This document shows positions 1 through 5,757 of a stretch of 15,593 nt of DNA, in pieces (within the stretch, counting starts at the first letter, position 1; every line of letters starts with the position of its first letter). The translations under genes were made by a program, and so were the position numbers. Location of the stretch: NCBI GenBank assembly GCA_900548615.1, contig URKW01000053.1:1-15593 (forward strand). Direction: 5' to 3'. The notes under the pieces were generated by a model that worked only from the letters and a program-made list of their open reading frames with translations, was not told the origin of the DNA and made no database searches. This DNA comes from an uncultured Eubacteriales bacterium (GTDB lineage: Bacteria; Bacillota; Clostridia; Oscillospirales; Oscillospiraceae).

Positions 1-56
1 GGCAAGCCCCTCTCAGTCACCTACGGTGACAGCTCTCCCAAAGGGCGAGCCAAGGG
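1..56. repeat. Dispersed palindromic repeat, possibly cut by the window edge
   Basis: Two adjacent hairpins are visible: GTCACC/GGTGAC (16-21 with 25-30) and GCTCTCCC/GGGCGAGC (32-39 with 43-50, one mismatch, AAA loop). No coding sequence covers them. The motif set resembles short palindromic repeats that I recall as common between genes of gut Clostridia, but this is memory and not a search. The element may begin before base 1. Confidence 0.5.
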
Positions 57-72
57 TATGTTGACATGAGAA

Positions 73-102
73 ATGGAGCGTATCGATACCGATACGCTCC
101 AT
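73..102 (-). terminator. Perfect 13-bp hairpin downstream of mnmA, possible terminator
   Basis: Bases 73-85 and 90-102 form a perfect 13-bp stem around a 4-base loop, starting 34 bases after the mnmA stop. Read leftward, the stem is followed by only a weak TTTCT run, so termination is plausible but not certain. It could instead be part of the repeat cluster at the left edge. Confidence 0.4.
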
Positions 103-135
103 GAACTGTTTGTGGCCACCTGTCAAACCGGCGGG

Positions 136-1200
136 TCATTCGATGGTGCCGCCGCCCAGCACCTCGTCGCCATCGTACAGCACCGCCGCCTGTCCGGCGG
201 TGATGGCCCGCTGGGGCTCGTCGAAGGTCAGCCGCACCCGTCCCTTCGGCAACGGCTCCGCCAGGGCCGGGGCCTCCACCTGACTGTACCGGGTCTTTGC
301 CGTGCAGCGGAAGGCCGCGGCAGGCGCTTCCCCGGCGATCCAGTTGACCCGGCAGGCGGTCAGCTCCCGGCGGAACAGCCTGTCGTTGTCCCCCAGCACT
401 ACGGTATTGTCCGCCTCGTGCTTCGCCAGCACGTACACGTGCTTTCCCACCGAGATGCCAAGGCCCTTCCCCTGACCGATGGTATAGCAGGGCAACCCCC
501 GGTGACGGCCCAGCACGTTGCCCTCCTCGTCCACGAAGTCGCCGGGCTCCAGCGCCACGCCCTGTCCCCGCAGGAACGACACATAGTCGCCGTCGGGCAC
601 GAAGCAGATATCCTGACTGTCGGACTTGTCGGCGTTCAGCAGTCCTGCCTCGCGGGCATTGTCCCGGATGGTGGGCTTGTCGAAATCCCCCACCGGCAGC
701 AGCAGGTGGGACAGCTGATATTGGGTCAGCTGGTACAGCACATAGCTCTGATCCTTGCGGCGATCCGCGCCCCGCAGCAGGCGATAGCGCTCCGCCGCCG
801 GATCATAGGCGATCCGGGCATAGTGCCCCGTGGCAATGTAGTCATACCCCAGCGTCACCGCCCGATCCAGCAGCGCGCCGAATTTCAGGCAGCGGTTGCA
901 GTCGATACAGGGGTTGGGGGTGTGTCCGGCGCAGTATTCCGCCACGAAATGATCCATCACGTCCCGGCGGAAGGCCTCCACCTCGTTGAATACGTAAAAT
1001 TTCATCCCCAGCCGGTAGGCCACGGCACGGGCATCCTCGGCGTCGTCGGCGCTGCAGCAGCGGCTGTCGCTGTTGGGGATCAGCTTCAGCATGGCGCCGT
1101 CGCAGTCATAGCCCTGCCGCCGCAGCAGCAGCGCGGCAGCGCTGCTATCCACGCCGCCGGACATGGCCACCAGCACCCGTTTTCCTTTGTTCTGCTCCAT
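136..1200 (-). CDS. mnmA: tRNA-specific 2-thiouridylase MnmA
   Basis: Thiolates U34 of the Lys, Glu and Gln tRNAs in the cytoplasm. It adenylates the base and takes sulfur from a cysteine-desulfurase relay. The 354-residue product has the PP-loop SGGVDS at 14-19. The two catalytic cysteines stand in TPNPC (Cys98) and SQDIC (Cys199), the same motifs as Cys102 and Cys199 of the E. coli enzyme. GHYAR (125-129) and a YTIGQGKGLG motif are also present. The chosen ATG has GAGG six bases upstream. A longer frame starting at 1236 adds 12 residues without a comparable ribosome binding site. It lies downstream of and co-directional with the kinase-like gene, with 140 bases and two hairpins between them, so it probably has its own transcript, although no strong promoter was seen. 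Length and motifs are normal, and identification is secure. Confidence 0.95.
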   Translation of the reverse strand: MEQNKGKRVLVAMSGGVDSSAAALLLRRQGYDCDGAMLKLIPNSDSRCCSADDAEDARAVAYRLGMKFYVFNEVEAFRRDVMDHFVAEYCAGHTPNPCIDCNRCLKFGALLDRAVTLGYDYIATGHYARIAYDPAAERYRLLRGADRRKDQSYVLYQLTQYQLSHLLLPVGDFDKPTIRDNAREAGLLNADKSDSQDICFVPDGDYVSFLRGQGVALEPGDFVDEEGNVLGRHRGLPCYTIGQGKGLGISVGKHVYVLAKHEADNTVVLGDNDRLFRRELTACRVNWIAGEAPAAAFRCTAKTRYSQVEAPALAEPLPKGRVRLTFDEPQRAITAGQAAVLYDGDEVLGGGTIE

Positions 1201-1250
1201 AGGTTTACCTCGCTGTTGTTTGGGGTAGAATCTCATCGGTTCTGTTGTAG

Positions 1251-1272
1251 GGGCGGACGACTCTGTCCGCCC
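1251..1272. repeat. GGGCGGAC/GTCCGCCC hairpin between mnmA and the kinase-like gene
   Basis: A perfect 8-bp stem (1251-1258 with 1265-1272) with a six-base loop and no T-run on either side. It sits 50 bases before the mnmA start. The flank TTGTAGGGGCGG resembles dispersed short palindromes in gut Firmicutes (recollection, not searched). It could also act as an mRNA 5' structure. Confidence 0.4.
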
Positions 1273-1291
1273 GGCAGCATAAAACTCTTAA

Positions 1292-1322
1292 TAAAAAGTG
1301 TAACCCCGGCTTCCGCCGGGGT
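1292..1322 (-). terminator. Probable terminator of the kinase-like gene
   Basis: Read leftward, the stem ACCCCGGC/GCCGGGGT (1315-1322 with 1303-1310, perfect 8 bp, four-base loop) lies 18 bases after the stop at 1341. A CTTTTTAT run follows after five bases. The T-run is slightly delayed, so efficiency is uncertain. Confidence 0.6.
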
Positions 1323-1340
1323 CAAGCAAAATTTTCATTT

Positions 1341-2150
1341 TCAGTCCATGTGCTTCGCCGCGAAGGCCTGATAGGGCAGCGCGTCGCTCAGCTCCATCAT
1401 CACGTGGGAGAACCCGCCCGCATAGTCGTACCCGGTGTCCCGCACCTGTCCGCCGTCCTTGCGGACGTGGGGCAGCGCCACCGTCACCAGCGTACCCTGA
1501 CCCTCCCGGCTCTCCAGCAGCAGGCGGCCGCCGTGCCCCTCGGCAATGCGGCGGCAGATGGGCAGGCCCAGCCCCATGCCATACGCGGCAGGCGCGGCTT
1601 CAAGTCCCTCAGCCCAGCGGTCGAACAGCGTCGCCATCCGCTCCGCCGGAATGCCGCAGCCGGTGTCCCGCACCCGCAGCAGCACCTGACCGCTCCGCAC
1701 CTCCAGTGAAACGGTGATAACGCCGCCCCGCGGCGTAAATTTCAACGCGTTGCTCAGCAGATTCCACACCAGACGCTCCAGATACGTCCGCTCCACTGCG
1801 GCCACCACGTACCGCTCCCGGCAGTCGAACCGCACCTCCACGCCTGCTTCGCGGACGATGGAGTCCGCCTGACGGCACAGCTCGTCCAGCAGCACCACCA
1901 GCTCCTCATTCTGCGTCTGAAACGGCTTGTCCGACAGCAGCTCCGGCCCCATGGCCAGATTGCTCACCAGACGCAGCATCCGGTAGTAGCTCTGCCGCAT
2001 GATGGCGCTCTCGGCGCTGTCACCCTCCTGCCCCTGTGTCAAGCGCTGGGCGGCCATGTGCAGATTGTTCAGCGGAGAACGCAGGGCCGCCGCCACGCCG
2101 GGCAGTATGTTTGCCAGTATCCGCTTCTCCTCGTCGCTGAAAGCCGCCAT
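1341..2150 (-). CDS. Soluble histidine-kinase-like ATPase lacking the H-box histidine
   Basis: A 269-residue cytoplasmic protein with no membrane segment or sensor domain. It has a short dimerisation-type helical region followed by a complete GHKL ATPase domain: N-box WNLLSNALKF (129-138), G1 box DTGCGIP (162-168), F-box LFDRW (175-179) and G2 box GMGLGLPI (191-198). The expected H-box 'SHELRTPL' reads AAALRSPL (20-27), so the phosphoacceptor His and following Glu are both Ala. A 40-residue tail of unknown role follows the ATPase domain. The ATG at 2150 was chosen because GAGG lies eight bases upstream; a GTG at 2159 would add three residues. It is divergent from gap, has its own promoter, and Spo0A boxes lie just upstream of its -35. 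Inference: it is a regulatory ATPase, a docking partner or a member of a non-phosphorylating subfamily rather than a normal sensor kinase. No response regulator is adjacent. Confidence 0.85.
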   Translation of the reverse strand: MAAFSDEEKRILANILPGVAAALRSPLNNLHMAAQRLTQGQEGDSAESAIMRQSYYRMLRLVSNLAMGPELLSDKPFQTQNEELVVLLDELCRQADSIVREAGVEVRFDCRERYVVAAVERTYLERLVWNLLSNALKFTPRGGVITVSLEVRSGQVLLRVRDTGCGIPAERMATLFDRWAEGLEAAPAAYGMGLGLPICRRIAEGHGGRLLLESREGQGTLVTVALPHVRKDGGQVRDTGYDYAGGFSHVMMELSDALPYQAFAAKHMD

Positions 2151-2227
2151 CGTTCCCACCTCTTTTCTCTGTCATTCTGCCCCGTTAAGGGGACGCTATC
2201 CATGGTAAATAGCGGATAAGCAACTAT

Positions 2228-2256
2228 ATCATACCAAGCGCACAAAGGAAAAACAA
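2228..2256 (-). promoter_or_regulatory. Sigma-A-type promoter for the kinase-like gene
   Basis: Read leftward: -35 TTGTTT (2256-2251), a spacer of exactly 17 bases, -10 TATGAT (2233-2228). The start codon is at 2150, giving a leader of about 70 bases. The -35 begins four bases from the first Spo0A box. Confidence 0.75.
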
Positions 2257-2260
2257 GGCG

Positions 2261-2290
2261 TTTGTCGAATTTTGTCGAATCTTGTCGAAA
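2261..2290 (+). promoter_or_regulatory. Three tandem Spo0A boxes (TGTCGAA) at exact 10-bp spacing
   Basis: Three consecutive 10-mers TTTGTCGAAT, TTTGTCGAAT and CTTGTCGAAA each contain the perfect 0A-box core TGTCGAA, repeated once per helical turn. Spo0A is known to bind tandem 0A boxes as a head-to-tail dimer with this spacing. The array lies between the divergent kinase-like and gap promoters, directly upstream of the former's -35 and 17 bases from the latter's -35. Which gene it controls, and the sign of control, are inference. Confidence 0.8.
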
Positions 2291-2307
2291 AATTTTTAAA
2301 AAGGGGC

Positions 2308-2336
2308 TTGCATTTTCCGAGAGAATTGCATATAAT
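2308..2336 (+). promoter_or_regulatory. Sigma-A promoter of gap
   Basis: -35 TTGCAT (2308-2313), 17-base spacer, perfect -10 TATAAT (2331-2336). The leader to the ATG is about 45 bases and carries GGAAGGAAG as ribosome binding site. This fits strong expression of a glycolytic enzyme. Confidence 0.85.
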
Positions 2337-2388
2337 TCTAAACGTACCATATGTTTGATATATTCCATCAGGAAGGAAGTTTTAATTT

Positions 2389-3399
2389 ATGAGCATTAAA
2401 GTTGGCATCAATGGTTTTGGCCGTATTGGCCGCATGGTTCTGCGTTGTTCCCTGAATCACCCCGAGATCGAGATCGTGGGCATCAACGACCTGTGCCCCG
2501 CCGACTATCTGGCTTATATGGTGAAGTATGACACCATGCACGGCAAGTTCAACGGCGACATCTATGCCGAGGGCAACAACATCGTGGTCAACGGCAAGGC
2601 CATCCCCGTCTCCGCCGAGCGCGATCCCGCCAATCTGCCCTGGGCCAAGGTAGGCGCCGAGTACGTTATCGAGTCCACCGGCCTGTTCCTGACCAAGGAG
2701 AAGTCCGCCGGTCACATCGCCGCTGGTGCCAAGCACGTTGTCATGTCCGCCCCCTCTAAGGACGACACCCCCATGTTCGTCTGTGGCGTCAACGATGACA
2801 CCTATACCAGCGACATGCAGTTCGTGTCCAACGCCAGCTGCACCACCAACTGCCTGGCTCCCATCGCCAAGGTGCTGAACGACAACTTCGGCATTGCCGA
2901 CGGTCTGATGACCACCGTTCACTCCACCACCGCCACTCAGAAGACCGTTGACGGCGTGTCTCTGAAGGACTGGCGCGGCGGCCGTGCCGCCTCCGGCAAC
3001 ATCATCCCCAGCTCCACCGGCGCTGCCAAGGCCGTGGGCAAGGTCATCCCCAGCCTGAACGGCAAGCTGACCGGTATGTCCATGCGTGTTCCCACGCTGG
3101 ATGTGTCCGTGGTCGACCTGACTGTGAATCTGGTGAAGCCCGCCTCCTACGAGGAGATCTGCGCCGCCATGAAGAAGGCCAGTGAGGGCGAGCTGAAGGG
3201 CATCCTCAGCTACACCGACGAGGCCGTCGTGTCCTCCGATTTCCTGGGTGACACCCACACCTCCATCTTCGACGCCAAGGCCGGCATCGCCCTGACCGAC
3301 ACCTTTGTGAAGGTGGTCAGCTGGTACGACAACGAGATCGGCTACTCCGACAAGCTGCTGTGCCTGATCGAGCGCATGTACGCTGTGGATCACAAGTAA
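2389..3399 (+). CDS. gap: Glyceraldehyde-3-phosphate dehydrogenase, type I
   Basis: Oxidises glyceraldehyde-3-phosphate to 1,3-bisphosphoglycerate with NAD in the cytoplasm (glycolysis). The 336-residue protein has the N-terminal Rossmann motif NGFGRIGR (8-15), Asp34 favouring NAD over NADP, the active-site motif SNASCTTNC with Cys151 as nucleophile, His178 as base, and the C-terminal WYDNEIGYS motif. Length and motifs are fully typical. The gene is monocistronic, between its own strong promoter and a terminator. It is not followed by pgk or tpi, so it is separate from a classical glycolytic operon. Codon use is strongly biased to C-ending codons, as expected of an abundant protein. The triple Spo0A box upstream could link it to sporulation control. 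It would also consume the glyceraldehyde-3-phosphate made by DeoC, encoded 2.4 kb downstream. Confidence 0.97.
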   Translation: MSIKVGINGFGRIGRMVLRCSLNHPEIEIVGINDLCPADYLAYMVKYDTMHGKFNGDIYAEGNNIVVNGKAIPVSAERDPANLPWAKVGAEYVIESTGLFLTKEKSAGHIAAGAKHVVMSAPSKDDTPMFVCGVNDDTYTSDMQFVSNASCTTNCLAPIAKVLNDNFGIADGLMTTVHSTTATQKTVDGVSLKDWRGGRAASGNIIPSSTGAAKAVGKVIPSLNGKLTGMSMRVPTLDVSVVDLTVNLVKPASYEEICAAMKKASEGELKGILSYTDEAVVSSDFLGDTHTSIFDAKAGIALTDTFVKVVSWYDNEIGYSDKLLCLIERMYAVDHK

Positions 3400-3470
3400 T
3401 AAAACTGGCACGAAATCATTATCAAGTCCTTTTCCAAACTTTTGAGTTTTCCTTCTTTTTTGTTCCAGGA

Positions 3471-3498
3471 AAAACGCCGCCTTTATGGCGGCTTTTTT
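3471..3498 (+). terminator. Rho-independent terminator of gap
   Basis: Stem GCCGCC/GGCGGC (3476-3481 with 3487-3492), five-base loop, T6 at 3493-3498 with an A-run before the stem. It lies about 75 bases after the gap stop. The T-rich bases 3430-3460 show nothing else. Confidence 0.9.
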
Positions 3499-3576
3499 CC
3501 TAGGTGCATTTAAGAAGCTTCACAGAAAAAACGTCAATTTCCCGGAAAATCCCTCTTTCTTTTTCACGGAATGTAT

Positions 3577-3592
3577 GGTACAATAGGTACAA
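3577..3592 (+). promoter_or_regulatory. gntR promoter -10 region with candidate autoregulatory repeat
   Basis: TACAAT (3579-3584) is a fair -10, but only a poor -35 (TTTCTT, 3556-3561) stands 17 bases upstream. Overlapping the -10 is a direct repeat GGTACAA-TA-GGTACAA (3577-3583, 3586-3592), which also contains GTAC-N5-GTAC. GntR proteins often autoregulate through such sites; that use here is inference. Confidence 0.4.
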
Positions 3593-3626
3593 GCGCCGTG
3601 GGCGCGCAGGAAAGGAAACATCCGTC

Positions 3627-4403
3627 ATGGAAAGCAACGCACTTCTCAACGCGACGCTGTCGCTGGACAGCGACATCTCTCTCTATGCCCAGCTGGTGGG
3701 CATCATCAAGCGCAACATCTCCACCGGAGTGCTGGCCGTGGGCGATCTGCTGCCCAGCGAGGCCGAGCTGTGCCGCACGCTGAACATCAGCCGCAACACC
3801 GTCCGTCAGGCCATCGGCGAGCTGGAGGAGGAGGGCCTTGTGGTTCGCAAGCGCGGCCGGGGCACCTTCGTGGCCGACCCCGCCACCAACCGCCGGGGCG
3901 TGCGCTACTCCTTCACCACCGAGGTATCCTCCATGGGCAAGGAGCCCAGCAGCACGCTGGTGGATTTTCAGATCACCACACCTTCGGCCATCATCTGCGA
4001 CAAGATGGAGCTGCGGGAGGGCACGCCGGTCTACTGCTTCACCCGTATCCGCAACGTGGATGGCGAGCCGCTGATCCTGGAAACCAGCTACTACCCCCAG
4101 TACATCTATCCCAACCTCACCCGCGACATGGTGCAGACCCACAGCTTCTATTCCCTGCTGTACCACGTGGGCATCACCCCCTTTGCCGCCGAAGAAAGCT
4201 ACGAGGCGGTGACGCTGAGCTCCGACAACGCCAAGCTGCTGGGCGTGGAGCCGGGCAGCTGCGCCTTCTATCATCAGCGCCGCACCCGCACCGAGGATGG
4301 CCGGGTGTACGAGTACACCCGCAGTTTCATCCGGGGCGACCGGGTACGTCTGGACGTACATATGCAGAAATCCGGCATCCACTTTACCCGCAGCATCGAC
4401 TGA
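3627..4403 (+). CDS. GntR-family transcriptional regulator, HutC/UTRA subfamily
   Basis: A 258-residue one-component regulator. An N-terminal winged helix-turn-helix (about 17-83) has the typical LPSEAELCRTLNISRNTVR pattern and a wing ending in GRGTF. A UTRA ligand-binding domain (about 95-250) follows, with LETSYYP and YEYTRS motifs. UTRA domains bind small metabolites such as sugar phosphates, histidine derivatives or fatty acids; the ligand here cannot be read from sequence. The start at 3627 was chosen because GGAAAGG lies upstream and the product begins just before the DNA-binding domain; an in-frame start at 3504 would extend it by 41 atypical residues. It is followed after 43 bases by the yegP-like gene without a convincing terminator, so the two probably form an operon. 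It is not directly next to a transporter, so its target is unknown; the nucleoside block 1.3 kb downstream is one possibility. Confidence 0.88.
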   Translation: MESNALLNATLSLDSDISLYAQLVGIIKRNISTGVLAVGDLLPSEAELCRTLNISRNTVRQAIGELEEEGLVVRKRGRGTFVADPATNRRGVRYSFTTEVSSMGKEPSSTLVDFQITTPSAIICDKMELREGTPVYCFTRIRNVDGEPLILETSYYPQYIYPNLTRDMVQTHSFYSLLYHVGITPFAAEESYEAVTLSSDNAKLLGVEPGSCAFYHQRRTRTEDGRVYEYTRSFIRGDRVRLDVHMQKSGIHFTRSID

Positions 4404-4446
4404 AAAACCGCCCTGCGGGGCCATAAATAGGAAAGGAAGCACTACC

Positions 4447-4821
4447 ATGGGTAAATTTGTCGTCAAAGCCACCAAGACCGGTTTTGTGTTCAACCTGAAA
4501 GCCGGCAATGGCGAGGTCATCGCCACCAGCGAAATCTACACCACCGAAGCCACCTGCATGAAGGGCGTGGAATCCGTCCGCAAGAACGCGGCGGACGCCA
4601 AGCTGGAGGATCAGACCGTGGCCGAGGTGGCCGCCGTCACCAATCCCAAGTTCGAGCTGTACACCGACAAGGCCGGTGAGTTCCGCTTCCGCCTGAAGGC
4701 CCGCAACGGCGAGATCATCGCCGTCAGCGAGGGCTACAAGGCCAAGGCCTCCTGTCTCAACGGCATTGACTCCGTGCGCCGCAACGCCCCGGACGCCGCC
4801 GTGGAAAAGCCGGAGGGCTGA
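4447..4821 (+). CDS. YegP/DUF1508 family protein, two tandem repeats
   Basis: A 124-residue protein made of two copies of the DUF1508 unit (about 1-50 and 62-115). Each has an F-x-F-x-LKA-x-NGE-x-IA-x-SE-x-Y strand pattern followed by C-x-x-G-x-x-SVR-x-NA-x-DA. The two-repeat arrangement and length match YegP of E. coli (about 110 residues). The biochemical role of the family is not established, so none is assigned. There is no signal peptide or membrane segment. The ATG has AAGGAAG about nine bases upstream. It follows the GntR gene on the same strand after 43 bases and ends 17 bases before a strong terminator, which suggests a two-gene operon. Confidence 0.85.
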   Translation: MGKFVVKATKTGFVFNLKAGNGEVIATSEIYTTEATCMKGVESVRKNAADAKLEDQTVAEVAAVTNPKFELYTDKAGEFRFRLKARNGEIIAVSEGYKAKASCLNGIDSVRRNAPDAAVEKPEG

Positions 4822-4838
4822 TATTGCTTCGTGCCAAA

Positions 4839-4870
4839 GAGAGAGCCGCAAGGCTCTCTCTTTCTCTTTT
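4839..4870 (+). terminator. Terminator of the gntR-yegP unit
   Basis: Perfect 9-bp stem GAGAGAGCC/GGCTCTCTC (4839-4847 with 4852-4860) capped by the GNRA-type tetraloop GCAA, followed by TTTCTCTTTT. The next 110 bases are AT-rich and should hold the promoter of the small regulator, with TATAAT at 4917-4922 and 4923-4928, but no -35 at proper spacing was found. Confidence 0.92.
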
Positions 4871-4981
4871 AAGCAAGCCCGTCCTACACTATCAATTTGT
4901 AGTTTTAATTTCACTATATAATTATAATATACTAATTTTACTCCTGTCAAGATACACTATACTTATAAATGAGGTGTGTAT

Positions 4982-5176
4982 ATGGCAGACGTTATCAAAA
5001 TCACAAAAAAATCCCACCGTCGCGGCGATGACGGTTATAAGGTCGTATCCGTCCGCATGAAGGATGAACTGATTGCCCGTCTGGACGAACTGTCCGCAAA
5101 AACAAATCGCTCCCGCAATGAATTGGTCAATCTCCTTCTGGATGCGGCCATCGACATTGTAAAGGTGGAGGAATGA
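4982..5176 (+). CDS. Small ribbon-helix-helix (CopG/Arc-like) DNA-binding protein
   Basis: A 64-residue protein with a basic N-terminal arm (KITKKSHRR, 6-14) followed by a classic ribbon-helix-helix. The beta-strand KVVSVRM (20-26) would pair in the dimer and enter the major groove. Helix A is DELIARLDELSAK (28-40), and helix B begins after the TNRSRNELVN turn (41-50). The ATG at 4982 was chosen because GAGG lies seven bases upstream; a GTG at 4976 would add two residues. It is monocistronic, with a terminator four bases after the stop. There is no toxin gene next to it, so an antitoxin role is not supported. Its DNA target is unknown; autoregulation is usual for such proteins. The flanking AT-rich DNA differs from the GC-rich neighbours. 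Confidence 0.8.
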   Translation: MADVIKITKKSHRRGDDGYKVVSVRMKDELIARLDELSAKTNRSRNELVNLLLDAAIDIVKVEE

Positions 5177-5180
5177 CCTA

Positions 5181-5207
5181 AGACCGCCGCGGCGGTCTTT
5201 TCTTTTT
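5181..5207 (+). terminator. Terminator of the ribbon-helix-helix gene
   Basis: An 18-base perfect palindrome (5181-5198, AGACCGCC/GGCGGTCT around GC) followed by TTTCTTTTT. It begins four bases after the stop codon. Confidence 0.9.
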
Positions 5208-5230
5208 GATATCCCTGATCTTTTATCCAA

Positions 5231-5680
5231 AGGAGAGTTTCGTGGCTCCGGCCACGAGGTACTTTTGCCCACAGCGGCAAAAGTACCCAAAAACGCTGCT
5301 TAAACCTGCGGTTTAAGAATCCGCGCACGCTATTCCTTTTATAAATATGATACCTTATACCACGCGTTCACAGAACATTACCATTGTCGTTTCGTATGAC
5401 GCATTGACTTTCCTCTTGCGCCGCTGCCGCTCACATCATCAACGGTAGAAACAACAGCGTTGTTCGGCGTTAGCATTAGCGGCAGCGGCGCTGGAGCAAA
5501 GACGATCCTTTTAACCGCCCGAAAAAGAAAATTTTATGCGAACGCGTGGTAAGTGATTACAATTTTTCACACGCCCCAGCGCGCCCGGAGGTGAAGGAAC
5601 CGGAGGTTCCTTCTGGCGCTTTTGCCTACTTTTGCCGCTATTGGCAAAAGTAGGTCGCGCCGGAGCGCGAAATCCCCCTT
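5231..5680 (+). repeat. Copy A of a 450-bp hairpin-chain element
   Basis: This non-coding element is homologous along its whole length to 12521-12970 in the opposite orientation. Stems in order: TCGTGGC/GCCACGA (5240-5257); 12-bp GGTACTTTTGCC/GGCAAAAGTACC (5258-5287); CTTAAACC/GGTTTAAG (5299-5317); 14-bp arms GCGCCGCTGCCGCT/AGCGGCAGCGGCGC (5418-5431 with 5478-5491) around a 46-base interior holding AACAAC/GTTGTT; GAAGGAACC/GGTTCCTTC (5593-5613); 12-bp CCTACTTTTGCC/GGCAAAAGTAGG (5625-5654); TCGCGC/GCGCGA (5655-5670). The two outer hairpin pairs are inverted repeats of each other, so the ends look like long terminal inverted repeats of a MITE-type element. No target-site duplication was evident and no protein-coding frame is credible. 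It fills the gap between the ribbon-helix-helix terminator and the deoC promoter. Confidence 0.85.
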
Positions 5681-5685
5681 TCGCC

Positions 5686-5714
5686 TTGCCTTTTTTCCTC
5701 CCCTGTGGTACAAT
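5686..5714 (+). promoter_or_regulatory. Promoter of deoC-deoD, just outside repeat copy A
   Basis: -35 TTGCCT (5686-5691), 17-base spacer, -10 TACAAT (5709-5714). The -35 begins six bases after the end of the 450-bp element. The leader is about 37 bases. No operator palindrome was recognised. Confidence 0.7.
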
Positions 5715-5757
5715 ATTCTGGCAAAATCACAACATTTCCGAAAGGAGCTACTGTAAT

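Noticed and set aside
73..1371. Long rightward open frame opposite mnmA
   Set aside because: Its composition is that of an antisense shadow, and mnmA has all its catalytic motifs on the other strand.
2368..3411. A 347-codon open frame antisense to gap, rich in Gly, Val and His
   Set aside because: It is the mirror of a highly biased GC3-rich gene; gap has clear motifs, promoter, ribosome binding site and terminator.
4971..5207. Toxin-antitoxin pair around the ribbon-helix-helix gene
   Set aside because: No partner gene lies beside it; a terminator follows four bases after its stop and another stands upstream.
5035..5328. Short open frames running through the repeat copies, such as one across the left end of copy A
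   Set aside because: They translate hairpin DNA, differ between the two copies and lack ribosome binding sites.
5210..5700. Target-site duplications flanking copy A or copy B
   Set aside because: The bases just outside the two ends do not repeat convincingly, so no duplication is claimed.
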